A stretch of DNA of 38,981 bases from Planctomycetota bacterium. Its GTDB lineage: Bacteria; Planctomycetota; UBA1135; UBA2386. A program made the position numbers and the translations under genes. The stretch is taken from the NCBI GenBank assembly GCA_016794035.1, contig JAEUHS010000025.1:1-38981 (forward strand), given 5' to 3'. The notes below the pieces were generated by a model. That model made no database searches and was not told where the DNA came from. It saw nothing but the letters and a program-made list of their open reading frames with translations. This document shows positions 1 to 8,406 of the stretch, piece by piece (the stretch's first letter is position 1; every line of letters starts with the position of its first letter).

Positions 1-2
1 CG

Positions 3-635
3 AAGGCCGTCGCGCTGGAGTGGGCGGCCTACATGCAGCGCGACTACGTGTTGCGCGCCGGGGACCGGTTGTCGGTGCGCGTCGACCAGCTGCGCGGCGA
101 AGGCGCCGCCGCCGAGAGCGTGCAGGAGGTGCGCGTGTCGCCGACCGGCTCGATCGACCTGCGCGATCTGCCGGGACCGCTGCACGTCGGCGGGCGTTCG
201 GTCGGCGCGACCCGCACCGAGATCACCGAGGCCTACAAGACGCTGTTCATCGAGCCCCGCGTCAGCGTCAACCTGCTCGAGGCGGCGGCACAGTCGGTCT
301 ACGTCTGCGGCGAGGTGTTCCGACCGGGTCCGGTCGCCTACCAGCCGGGTCTGACCATGACCCAGGCGATCGCGGCCGCCGGCAGCTTCAACTACACCGT
401 CAAGCACTCCGACGTGCGTGTCCTGCGCCTGGCGCAGGACGGCAGCAACCGCACGTTCCGCATCAACATGGATGCGGTGCTGCTCGACCAGTCGCCGGAC
501 TTCCTGCTGTTGCCGGGCGATGTCGTCTACGCCCAGACGTCCGGTATCGCCGACGCCGGCAACTGGGTCGACCTCTGGTTCCGGCGCCTGTTGCCGTTCT
601 CGATCGGCGGCCCCGCGCTCGGCACGATCCAGTAA
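3..635 (+). CDS. Polysaccharide export protein (Wza-like, SLBB), 5' partial
   Basis: The reading frame is open to the left edge, so the true start and any signal peptide lie outside the window; an in-frame ATG at 33 is probably internal. The visible part begins with the Poly_export signature YVLRAGDRLSVRV and continues into an SLBB-like segment (VYVCGEVFRPGPV, then the run GLTMTQAIAAAGG-like about 30 residues on). Family members form or line the outer-membrane channel for capsule or exopolysaccharide export. It lies 30 bases upstream of glycosyltransferase genes on the same strand, which supports a role in exporting the polymer those enzymes build. It stops at TAA 633-635. Family confidence is high; polymer identity is unknown. 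Confidence 0.88.
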   Translation, partial: KAVALEWAAYMQRDYVLRAGDRLSVRVDQLRGEGAAAESVQEVRVSPTGSIDLRDLPGPLHVGGRSVGATRTEITEAYKTLFIEPRVSVNLLEAAAQSVYVCGEVFRPGPVAYQPGLTMTQAIAAAGSFNYTVKHSDVRVLRLAQDGSNRTFRINMDAVLLDQSPDFLLLPGDVVYAQTSGIADAGNWVDLWFRRLLPFSIGGPALGTIQ

Positions 636-665
636 CCGCCGGACCTCGGTGATCGGCAGCAGCCC

Positions 666-1898
666 ATGACCGACGTTCCCGCCACGCTGCGCGTGTGCAT
701 GGTCGTGCACGCCTACTACGAAGGCGATGCGCGGGTGCGGCGATACGCCGAATCGCTGGCGACGGCGGGCCACCGTGTCGACGTGCTGGCGCTGCGCGAC
801 AAGGGCAAGCCGGTGCGCGAAGACCTGCGTGGCGTCGCCGTGCATCGTCTGCCGCTGTCGCGCCGCCGCGGCGGCCTGCTGCGCTACCTGTTCGAGTATG
901 TCTGGTTCACGCTGCTCTGCGGCTGGATGCTGACCTGGCGCGCGCGCCGCTACGACGTCGTGCACGTGCACAACATGCCGGACTTCCTGGTGTTCGCCGC
1001 GCTGTGGCCGCGCCTGTTCGGCCGCGTCGTGTTGCTCGACGTGCACGACCTGATGCCGGAGGTCTACTGCAGCAAGTTCAAGACCAGCGTGCGGCATCCC
1101 GGCATCTGGCCGATCCGCGTGCAGGAGTGGCTCTCGCACCGGTTCGCCAGCGCGTGTTGCTTCGCCACCGAGCGCTTCCGGCAGGGTGCGCTGGCGCGCG
1201 GCACCGTGCGCGCCGATCGGTCGATCGCGGTGATGAACGCCGCCGACACGACGCTGTTCGACCGACGGCGTCACCCGTGGCGCGGCCCCGAGCAGCCGGG
1301 CGAGTTCGTGATGCTGTATCTCGGCACGGTCTCGCATCGGCACGGCGTCGACCAGTGCGTGCGCGTGGTGCCGCTCGCGGCCGGACGTGTGCCCGGGCTG
1401 CGGCTGGTGATCCACGCCAAGCTGTCCGAGGCGGAGGGCAAGCCGATGCAGGAGCTGCGCGACCTGGCGCAGCAGCTCGGTGTCGCCGACCGGGTCGACA
1501 TCCGGCCACCGATGCCGTTGCAGGAGGTGCCGGCGGCGATGAGTCGCGCGTCGGTCGGCGTGTTCACGCCGCACCTCGACGTGCACATCGACATGGCGCT
1601 GTCGTTGAAGGTGCCGGAGTTCGTCGCGATGGACGTGCCGGTGCTCGCCGTGCGCACCTCGATCATGACGTCGCTGTTCCGCGAGGACGAGGTCGGCATG
1701 TTCGCCGACGGTGACCTGCCCGCGTTCGCCGACCTGCTGGCGCGGCTGCACGCGGAGCCGGCGTTCGGCCGGCAGATGGCCGAGAAGGCGCGGCGCTTCA
1801 CGCGCGAGCACGCCTGGGAGAACGAGTTCGCCGGCTACGTCACGCTGCTGGAGCGGCTGCTGCAGCAGCCGGTGGCACGACCGGCGACCCGGAGCTGA
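666..1898 (+). CDS. Glycosyltransferase family 4 (GT-B fold)
   Basis: A 410-residue protein with the two Rossmann-like halves of a GT-B retaining glycosyltransferase. The N-terminal half has RVCMVVHAYYEGDARVRR, typical of GT4 acceptor domains, and HVHNMPDF around residue 100. The C-terminal half has the LYLGTVSHRHGVD strand-loop and a conserved acidic stretch (LKVPEFVAMDVPVLA) in the nucleotide-sugar site. It would transfer a sugar from an activated donor during exopolysaccharide assembly at the cytoplasmic face of the membrane. It ends 3 bases before the next gene, so the two are probably co-transcribed. Donor and acceptor cannot be told from sequence. Confidence 0.9.
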   Translation: MTDVPATLRVCMVVHAYYEGDARVRRYAESLATAGHRVDVLALRDKGKPVREDLRGVAVHRLPLSRRRGGLLRYLFEYVWFTLLCGWMLTWRARRYDVVHVHNMPDFLVFAALWPRLFGRVVLLDVHDLMPEVYCSKFKTSVRHPGIWPIRVQEWLSHRFASACCFATERFRQGALARGTVRADRSIAVMNAADTTLFDRRRHPWRGPEQPGEFVMLYLGTVSHRHGVDQCVRVVPLAAGRVPGLRLVIHAKLSEAEGKPMQELRDLAQQLGVADRVDIRPPMPLQEVPAAMSRASVGVFTPHLDVHIDMALSLKVPEFVAMDVPVLAVRTSIMTSLFREDEVGMFADGDLPAFADLLARLHAEPAFGRQMAEKARRFTREHAWENEFAGYVTLLERLLQQPVARPATRS

Positions 1899-1901
1899 GG
1901 C

Positions 1902-4289
1902 GTGCGCGCCGTCCTGCATGCGCTGCTGCTGCCGGTGGTCGCACTGCTGGTGCTGCCGCTGGCGTCGCTCGCGGGCGTGCTGGTCCTGCTCGTGCTGACG
2001 GTCGTCGACCTGGTCTGGTGGCCAGTGGTGGTGCTGCGCCGAAGGCCCTGGCAGCCGCGGCCGCGCGACGTGTCGGCGGCCTCGATCGTCACCGTCACCT
2101 GGAACGGCAAGCACCACCTCGAAGGCCTGCTGCCGTCGCTGCGGCGCGAGGTCGAGGCCCACGGCGGCGACCACCAGGTGATCGTCGTCGACAACGGCAG
2201 CACCGACGGCACCGTCGCATGGCTGCGGCGCGAGCATCCGTGGGTCGAGATCGTCGCCTTGCCGGAGAACCGCTACTTCGTGCGCGGCAACCGGGCCGGC
2301 GTCGAGCGCGCGTCCAGGGACGTGCTGATCTTCCTCAACAACGACATGGTCGTGCGGCCCGGCTTCCTCGCGCCGCTGCTCGACGGTCTGCGCGACCCGC
2401 GCGTGTTCGCGGTCGCCGCGGAGGTCTTCTTCAAGGACCCGGCGAAGCGCCGGGAGGAGACCGGTCGCACGCGCGGGGAACTGCGTCACGGCTGGCTGAA
2501 GCTGGCGCACGTGCTGCCGAGCCGCGACGAGCGCGAACTCGACTACGTGCCGGTGCTGTGGGCCGGCGGCGGCAGCGCCGCGTTCGATCGCGCGATGTAC
2601 GACGCGATCGGCGGCTTCGACACGCTGTACGACCCGTTCTACATGGAGGACATGGGCCTGTCCTACGAGGCCTGGAAGCGCGGCTTCCGCGTGCTGTTCA
2701 CGGCGCGCAGTTCGGTGCTGCACGAGCATCGCGGCACCAGCCGGAAGGCGTTCGGCGACGACTACGTCGACGCGATGATCCGGCGCAACCAGCACCTGTT
2801 CCTGTGGCGCAACCTGACCGCCGACGCGGCGATCGCCTGGGTGCTGCTGTCGACGCCGTGGTCGATGCTGCTGCGCGGCAAGCGCCCCGGGCGCAGCCGT
2901 GCGTACGGTCTGTGGTTCGAGTTCCGTGCCCTGCTGCGCGCGCTGCCGCGGCTGCCCGAGGCGGCGCTCGGCCGCTGCCGTTCGCGGCTGCACCACGTGC
3001 GCACCGATGGCCAGGTGTTCCCGCTGGCGAACTCGATCGCCGCGCACCGCCGCGCCGAGCACACCGTGCTCGGTCGGCTCGCGACACCGGATCCGCTGCG
3101 CGGGCGCCGCATCCTGGTGCTGAGCGCGCGGCTGCCGCGGCTCGGCTACGACGGCTCGTGGACGGTGTTCCGGCGGCTGGTGCTGCAGGCGAAGACGCAT
3201 CGCATGACGCTGTTCGGCTTCGTCGAACCCGGCGACGACGGCGCGGCGGCCGCCGCGCTGCGCGCGCACGGCATCGAGGTGGTGACCGCGGTGCGCGTGC
3301 GCAATGCGATGCCGGGCAACCTGCACCACTCGGTGCCCGCGCGGCTCTGGCGCGACTACAGCGCACCCGCGATGCGGGCAGCCGTCGTGCGCGCGCTCGA
3401 GTCGGTCGACCACGACCTCGTGCAGATCGAGTATCCGGAGATGTTGCACCTGCTGCGCGACGTGCCGAAGTACACGCCGTGGCTCTACACCTGCCACGAG
3501 TCGCTCGGCTTCGCGGCGACCCGGCAGGTGGCCCTGGCGCGCGGTCTCCCGCGGCTCGCAGCCCGATTCCGCGCGCTGCAGGCGACCGCGCACGAGCTGG
3601 TGCTGCTGCAGCGGGTCGACCACGTGATCGCGCTGTCGGACGCCGACACGGCGTTCCTCCGGCCCCGCGCACGCGGGCTCGCTTTCTCGGTGGTGCCGTG
3701 TGGCGGCGAGGTCGACACCGTCCCGACCGAGGTGCGGGTGCCCGAAGCGCCGGCGACCGTGCTGTTCGTCGGCTACTTTCGTCACGGGCCGAACGTCGAC
3801 GCGGCGCTGTGGCTCTGCAACGAGATCCTGCCGCACCTGCATCGCGCCATGCCGACGGCGCGCGTGCGCCTCGTCGGCCGCGACGCGCCACCGCAGATCA
3901 CCGCGCTCGCCGCCCGGCCCGGTGTCGAGGTCGCCGGCTACGTGCCAGACCTCGCCGCCGAGATGGCGGCTGCGACGGCGATCGTGCTGCCGTTGCGCCA
4001 GGGTTCCGGTCTGCGCGGCAAGCTGCTCGAGGCCTGGACCGCTGGCAAGGCCGTCGTCGGCACCCGGGTCGCCTGCGAAGGCACCGCAGCGCGCGACGGC
4101 GAACACTGCCTGGTCGCCGACGCGCCGGCCGAGTTCGCGCAGGCCATCGTGCGGCTGCTCGGCGACGCGCCGCTGCGCGCGCGGCTCGGCGCCGCCGGCC
4201 GCGAGCTGGCCCTGTCGAAGCACGGCACGGCCGGCATCGTCGCCGAGTACGAGACCGTCTACGATGCGCTCGCCGGAGGTGCGCGATGA
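1902..4289 (+). CDS. Two-domain glycosyltransferase (GT2-GT4 fusion) with N-terminal membrane segments
   Basis: A 795-residue protein starting at GTG 1902. Residues 5-45 are two closely spaced hydrophobic segments. Residues about 58-330 are a GT2 domain: IVTVTWNGKHHLEG, VVDNGSTDG, the metal-binding FLNNDMVV, and the GGGSAAFDR and FYMEDMGLSYEAWKRG acceptor-site motifs. From about residue 395 a second, GT4-type GT-B domain follows, with VLFVGYFRHGPNVDA, GYVPDLAAEM and LPLRQGSGLRGKLLEAW. Each half has the length of a normal stand-alone enzyme, so the protein probably adds two sugars in succession. Its stop overlaps the next start as ATGA. The fusion is visible directly; linkage and donors are unknown. 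Confidence 0.88.
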   Translation: MRAVLHALLLPVVALLVLPLASLAGVLVLLVLTVVDLVWWPVVVLRRRPWQPRPRDVSAASIVTVTWNGKHHLEGLLPSLRREVEAHGGDHQVIVVDNGSTDGTVAWLRREHPWVEIVALPENRYFVRGNRAGVERASRDVLIFLNNDMVVRPGFLAPLLDGLRDPRVFAVAAEVFFKDPAKRREETGRTRGELRHGWLKLAHVLPSRDERELDYVPVLWAGGGSAAFDRAMYDAIGGFDTLYDPFYMEDMGLSYEAWKRGFRVLFTARSSVLHEHRGTSRKAFGDDYVDAMIRRNQHLFLWRNLTADAAIAWVLLSTPWSMLLRGKRPGRSRAYGLWFEFRALLRALPRLPEAALGRCRSRLHHVRTDGQVFPLANSIAAHRRAEHTVLGRLATPDPLRGRRILVLSARLPRLGYDGSWTVFRRLVLQAKTHRMTLFGFVEPGDDGAAAAALRAHGIEVVTAVRVRNAMPGNLHHSVPARLWRDYSAPAMRAAVVRALESVDHDLVQIEYPEMLHLLRDVPKYTPWLYTCHESLGFAATRQVALARGLPRLAARFRALQATAHELVLLQRVDHVIALSDADTAFLRPRARGLAFSVVPCGGEVDTVPTEVRVPEAPATVLFVGYFRHGPNVDAALWLCNEILPHLHRAMPTARVRLVGRDAPPQITALAARPGVEVAGYVPDLAAEMAAATAIVLPLRQGSGLRGKLLEAWTAGKAVVGTRVACEGTAARDGEHCLVADAPAEFAQAIVRLLGDAPLRARLGAAGRELALSKHGTAGIVAEYETVYDALAGGAR

Positions 4290-4810
4290 AGGTCGCCGTG
4301 TTCCTGACCACCGACCGCGAGGCCGCCGACCAGCTGCTCGCGCGCGTGCGTGCCGACTGGCCGGACGCGGCGATCGTCGGGTTCGCCAACGACGAGGACC
4401 GCGAGTGGCTCGCGGCGCGTCACGCCGCGATCGAGCTGCGCCGCGACAAGCCGCCGGGCGGCAAGCCGGCGTTCGTGAAGTCGCTGCGCCGCGAGGCGTT
4501 CGACCGGGTCGTCGTCGCCTGGCACGGCGGCGAACGCTTCCAGCCGCTGCGACTCGTGGCCCTGGCGCTCGGCCGGCCGGCGTTGGCGATCGACGATCGC
4601 GGTCGCGAACGCCGCGTGATCTGGTGGCAGCCGTGGACCTGGGCGCCGCATCTGCTGCGGCGGGGCCTGCGCGCGGATCCGCTGTACGTCGCCCGGCTCG
4701 CGGCGAGCTGCTACCGGGCGTCGATCGGGCTGCTGCTGGCCCTGGTGTGGCTGCCGCTGCGCCTGCTTGGGGCGCGGGCGCACCGCCGCCGACCGGGGCC
4801 AGCTGCGTAG
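4286..4810 (+). CDS. Small protein of unknown function with C-terminal membrane segment, in polysaccharide cluster
   Basis: A 174-residue protein whose ATG overlaps the upstream stop (ATGA), so translation is probably coupled to the glycosyltransferase. It opens with a Rossmann-like strand-helix (MKVAVFLTTDREAADQLL) and a second strand DRVVVAWHGGERFQPLRLV. It then has a tryptophan-rich stretch (IWWQPWTWAPHLLRRG) and one hydrophobic segment near residues 148-168, ending in a basic tail. I do not recognise the family. Position suggests an accessory role in polysaccharide assembly, perhaps a membrane-tethered degenerate glycosyltransferase-like domain; that is inference from neighbours only. Confidence 0.75.
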   Translation: MKVAVFLTTDREAADQLLARVRADWPDAAIVGFANDEDREWLAARHAAIELRRDKPPGGKPAFVKSLRREAFDRVVVAWHGGERFQPLRLVALALGRPALAIDDRGRERRVIWWQPWTWAPHLLRRGLRADPLYVARLAASCYRASIGLLLALVWLPLRLLGARAHRRRPGPAA

Positions 4811-4833
4811 GAGCAGTTCGCCCGGCACCGGCC

Positions 4834-4839
4834 TAGACT
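4834..4839 (+). promoter_or_regulatory. Possible -10 element (TAGACT) before the flavoprotein gene
   Basis: TAGACT matches the TAnnnT core of a sigma-70 -10 element. It lies 10 bases before the ATG at 4850, so transcription would start about 4 bases before the start codon. No convincing -35 is seen. The 39-base gap after the polysaccharide genes and the change of function support a separate transcription unit. Confidence 0.3.
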
Positions 4840-4849
4840 CTTCGGCCGC

Positions 4850-7081
4850 ATGAAGATCGCCTGCATCGGTGGCGGCCCCGCGTCGCTCTACTTCGCCATC
4901 CTGCTGAAGAAGCGCCTGCCGGCCGTCGAGATCGACGTCTACGAGCAGAACAAGGCCGACGACACCTTCGGTTGGGGCGTGGTGTTCTCGGACGAGACGC
5001 TGGGCAACTTCGAGGCAGCGGACCCGGAGAGCTTCGCCCGCATCCAGGACAACTTCGCCTACTGGACCGACATCGACACCTTCCACCAGGGCGTCAAGAT
5101 CACCAGCACCGGCCACGGCTTCTGCGGCCTCGCGCGCAAGCGGTTGCTGCAGATCCTGCACGAGCGCTGCCGCGAACTCGGTGTCCGGCTGCACTTCCAG
5201 CACGTGGTCGCCGATCTCGACGCGGTCGTCGCCGATCACGACCTCGTCGTCGCTGCCGATGGCGTCAACAGCAGGGTGCGGGAGCGCTACGCGACGTCGT
5301 TCCGGCCCGAGCTGGACTGGCGCAAGTGCAAGTTCGCGTGGTTCGGCACCACCAAGGTGATGACGGCGTTCACGTTCGTGTTCCAGCCGACGCAGTGGGG
5401 CCTGTTCCAGGTGCACGCCTATCCGTTCGAGAAGGGCCGCGGCACGTGGATCGTCGAATGTCGCGAGGAGACGTGGCGGCAGGCCGGCCTCGATCAGGTC
5501 GACGAGGCGCAGTCGGCCGAGTTCTGCGAGAAGCTGTTCGCCGAACACCTGCGGGGCGCGAAGCTGCTGACCAACCGTTCGATCTGGCGCACGTTCCCGA
5601 CCGTGCGGTGCGAGTCGTGGCGCCACGACAACGTCGTGCTGCTCGGCGACAGCGCGCACACCGCGCACTTCTCGATCGGCTCCGGTACCAAGCTGGCGAT
5701 GGAGGACTCGATCGCGTTGGCGGACGCGGTGGCGGCACACCCGCGCTCGGTGCCGGCCGCGCTGCTGGCCTACGAGCAAGCGCGGCGCCTCGACGTGCTG
5801 AAGGTGCAACGCGCGGCGCAGACCAGCCTCGAGTGGTTCGAGAACAGCGAGCGCTATCTCGAGCAGAGTCCGGAGCGGTTCGTGTTCAACCTGATGTCGC
5901 GCAGCCACCGCATCACCTACGAGAACCTGCGCCGGCGCGACCCGGACCTGATCGCGCGCGTCGACCGCGTCGTCGCCCGTGAGGCCGGCCTCGCCGGGGC
6001 GGACGCGCCGCCGCCGGCGTTCCTGCCGTTCGCGGTGCGTGGACTTCGGCTGCCGAACCGCGTGGTGGTGTCGCCGATGTGCCAGTACTCCGCGACCGAC
6101 GGCGTGCCCGGCGACTGGCACCTCGTGCATCTGGGCAGCCGCGCGGTCGCCGGCGCCGGCCTGGTGTTCACCGAGATGACCGACGTGTCGGCAGAGGGCC
6201 GCATCAGCGAGGGCTGCGCCGGCCTCTGGAACGAGACGCAGATGGCGGCGTGGCGGCGCGTCGTCGAGTTCGTGCACGGCAACTCGGCGGCGAAGATCGG
6301 CGTGCAGCTGGCGCACGCCGGCCGCAAGGGCTCGTGCAGCCGGCCGTGGGAGGGTGACGCGCCGCTGACCCGCGGTGGCTGGCGCACGCTCGGGCCCACG
6401 TCGGTGCCGTTCCGCGACGGTTGGCCGGCACCGAAGGCGATGGATGCGGCCGACATGGACCGCGTGCAGGCCGAGTTCGTGCGCGGCGCCGAACTCGCGC
6501 AGCGCGCGGGTTTCGACGTGATCGAACTGCACATGGCGCACGGCTACCTGCTGTCGAGCTTCCTGTCGCCGCTGTCGAACACCCGCACCGACGACCACGG
6601 CGGCAGCCTCGAGAACCGCGCGCGCTTCCCGCTGCGGGTGCTCGACGCGGTCCGCGCCGTGTGGCCGCCGGACAAGCCGTTGTTCGTGCGCATCTCGGCG
6701 ACCGACTGGTTCGATGCCCAGCACCAGGGCTTCACCGTCGACGAGGCGGTGCAGGTCGCGCGCTGGCTGCCCCAGCGCGGCGGCGACGTCGTCGACGTGT
6801 CGTCGGCCGGCAACGTGCCGGAGTCGAAGCCGCAGTACGGCCGCATGTACCAGGTGCCGTTCGCCGAGCGCATCCGCGCCGAGGCCGGCGTGCCGGTGAT
6901 GGCGGTCGGTGGCATCCAGGGCGTCGACCACGCACACACCATCGTCGGCGCCGGCCGCGCCGACCTGTGCGCGATCGCGCGCGGCTTCCTGTCCGACCCC
7001 TACATGGTGCAGCGCGAGGCGGGTCTGCGGCACGTGGCGGGCCATGCCTGGCCGCCGCAGTATTTGGCCGTGCGGCCCTGA
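4850..7081 (+). CDS. Bifunctional salicylyl-CoA 5-hydroxylase-type FAD monooxygenase / old-yellow-enzyme reductase
   Basis: A 743-residue fusion of two flavoenzymes. Residues 1-375 are a FAD-dependent aromatic hydroxylase: dinucleotide motif CIGGGPASLYFA at 5-16, WGVVFSDETLG, and the GDSAHTAHFS motif at about 265. From about residue 389 there is an NADH:flavin oxidoreductase of the YqjM/OYE class, with the active-site MCQYSA near 410, the HMAH pair near 562, and SNTRTDDHGGSLENR. This architecture is known from salicylyl-CoA 5-hydroxylase and from 2-aminobenzoyl-CoA monooxygenase/reductase, which hydroxylate, and in the latter also reduce, CoA-activated aromatics. No CoA ligase or ring-processing partner is nearby, so the natural substrate is uncertain. 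Family assignment is confident. Confidence 0.92.
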   Translation: MKIACIGGGPASLYFAILLKKRLPAVEIDVYEQNKADDTFGWGVVFSDETLGNFEAADPESFARIQDNFAYWTDIDTFHQGVKITSTGHGFCGLARKRLLQILHERCRELGVRLHFQHVVADLDAVVADHDLVVAADGVNSRVRERYATSFRPELDWRKCKFAWFGTTKVMTAFTFVFQPTQWGLFQVHAYPFEKGRGTWIVECREETWRQAGLDQVDEAQSAEFCEKLFAEHLRGAKLLTNRSIWRTFPTVRCESWRHDNVVLLGDSAHTAHFSIGSGTKLAMEDSIALADAVAAHPRSVPAALLAYEQARRLDVLKVQRAAQTSLEWFENSERYLEQSPERFVFNLMSRSHRITYENLRRRDPDLIARVDRVVAREAGLAGADAPPPAFLPFAVRGLRLPNRVVVSPMCQYSATDGVPGDWHLVHLGSRAVAGAGLVFTEMTDVSAEGRISEGCAGLWNETQMAAWRRVVEFVHGNSAAKIGVQLAHAGRKGSCSRPWEGDAPLTRGGWRTLGPTSVPFRDGWPAPKAMDAADMDRVQAEFVRGAELAQRAGFDVIELHMAHGYLLSSFLSPLSNTRTDDHGGSLENRARFPLRVLDAVRAVWPPDKPLFVRISATDWFDAQHQGFTVDEAVQVARWLPQRGGDVVDVSSAGNVPESKPQYGRMYQVPFAERIRAEAGVPVMAVGGIQGVDHAHTIVGAGRADLCAIARGFLSDPYMVQREAGLRHVAGHAWPPQYLAVRP

Positions 7082-7098
7082 TCGGCGACCATCGGGCC
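7074..7098 (+). repeat. Hairpin abutting the start codon at 7099
   Basis: GGCCC at 7074-7078 pairs with GGGCC at 7094-7098, and GAT at 7080-7082 with ATC at 7091-7093, with a bulged T at 7079 and an 8-base loop. The 3' arm ends directly against the ATG of the next gene, and the hairpin spans the stop codon of the flavoprotein gene. It could end the upstream transcript or restrict ribosome access; there is no T-tract. Confidence 0.35.
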
Positions 7099-8406
7099 AT
7101 GGAAGCGATCACGTGCCCCGAGTGTGAGGCGATCCAACCCGCCGGCAGCGCGTTCTGCGAGAACTGCGGCGTCAAGCTCGTCGTCGCCGAGAAGGGCAGC
7201 GGCCGCGGCGCCGCCTACGAACGTTCGCGCGCGCGGCAGGAGTTCGGGCGCATCAAGCAGACCGTGCTGATCGTGCGCTCGGTGTTCTGGGCGATGTCGG
7301 CATTCGCCGGTCTGCTGGTGCTGCTGTGGTTCGTGGCCCTCGGCCAGCTCGGTGAACTCGGCGGCAACTGGCGCCTCGCACTGACCGTGCTCGTCTGGGG
7401 CCAGCTCGCCGTCACGATCGCCGGTGCCCTGCTGGTCACGCGCGCGCCGTTGGTCTGGACGACGGTCGGCGCGTGCTGGTGGACGCTCGACACCGTGCTC
7501 AACGTCTGGCTCGGCGGGCTCGCGCCGATGAACGTGTTCCGCCTCGTGCTGATGGTGTCGTTCTGGTTCGCGGTCGCGCAGGCCGCGCGGGTGCAGCGGC
7601 TGATGGCGGCGGATCCGAGCCTGCAGCTGGTGCGCAAGCGGCTCGACCCGGAGCTGCGCACGAAGGGCGGCATCGCCGACACGGTCCAGAGCCGGCAGCG
7701 CGACGACCGCCGTCGCACCGGGCGCCGGCGGCTGGCGATGTTCGGCGTCGTGGCGCTCGGGCTGGTGGCGGTGGTGCTGGTCATCGGCATGGTGACGCGG
7801 CCGCCGACGGTCGACGCGACCGTGCAGGCGTTCGCCGAACGCTGGGCACGCGGCGATGCCGAGGCGATCGGACAGTTGTTCGAGGAAGGGGCTGCGGGCC
7901 GCCGCGCCACGTCGCTGCGCGACGATCTCGAACAGCGCGGCTGGAACGCGGCGTCGCCGCGGCTCGGCGAGCCGGAGGTGGTGCCGGCCGAGGGCTCTGC
8001 GCTCGTGCACTTCCCGTGCGGCGACGGGCGGCTGTCGGTCGGATTCCGCTACGACGAGCGCGCCGGCTGGTTGCTGACCCAGGTCACGCTGCCGCCGTTC
8101 GAGGTGCCGGACCTCGCGCCAGGCATCGACGCGTTCCGACGCGCGTGGGCCGCGGACGGCACCGACGCGCTGGTCGCGTGCCTGCGGCCCGCGAGCCGAG
8201 AGCGGCTCGGCACGAGCCTGCAGCGCCTGCTCGAGAAGCGCGACTGGCACCGGCAGCGGCCGGTGCTCGGCGACGTCGATCCCGGCCAGCCCGGCCGCGA
8301 CCGCCGCAAGGTGCTGTTCGCGCTCGGCAACGACGAGCTCGGCGTGCTGTTCGAGTTCTGGCACCCGCAGTGGGTGGTCGTCGGCGTCACGTTGCCGCGC
8401 GAATGA
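7099..8406 (+). CDS. Zinc-ribbon multi-pass membrane protein with duplicated C-terminal domain
   Basis: A 435-residue protein. The N-terminus is a zinc ribbon (CPEC at 6-9 and CENC at 20-23). Residues about 57-175 hold roughly four hydrophobic segments, then comes a basic loop, then one more membrane segment near 212-233 (MFGVVALGLVAVVLVIGMV). The extracytoplasmic part is two similar units of about 95 residues: AFAERWARGDAEAIGQLF near 242 and AFRRAWAADGTDALVACL near 344. Each unit is followed by a SLRDDLEQRGW- or SLQRLLEKRDW-type helix. The duplication resembles NTF2-like folds, but I cannot confirm this. The stop overlaps the next start as ATGA, and that gene also begins with a zinc ribbon. 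Function is unknown. Confidence 0.82.
   Translation: MEAITCPECEAIQPAGSAFCENCGVKLVVAEKGSGRGAAYERSRARQEFGRIKQTVLIVRSVFWAMSAFAGLLVLLWFVALGQLGELGGNWRLALTVLVWGQLAVTIAGALLVTRAPLVWTTVGACWWTLDTVLNVWLGGLAPMNVFRLVLMVSFWFAVAQAARVQRLMAADPSLQLVRKRLDPELRTKGGIADTVQSRQRDDRRRTGRRRLAMFGVVALGLVAVVLVIGMVTRPPTVDATVQAFAERWARGDAEAIGQLFEEGAAGRRATSLRDDLEQRGWNAASPRLGEPEVVPAEGSALVHFPCGDGRLSVGFRYDERAGWLLTQVTLPPFEVPDLAPGIDAFRRAWAADGTDALVACLRPASRERLGTSLQRLLEKRDWHRQRPVLGDVDPGQPGRDRRKVLFALGNDELGVLFEFWHPQWVVVGVTLPRE

Noticed and set aside
2018..4285. Long upstream extension of the frame of the gene at 4286
   Set aside because: This part is an out-of-frame shadow of the GT2-GT4 fusion; protein-like sequence begins only at ATG 4286.
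4829..4848. Short CGGCC/GGCCG inverted repeat around the -10-like element before 4850
   Set aside because: Only five pairs in GC-rich DNA; chance is sufficient.
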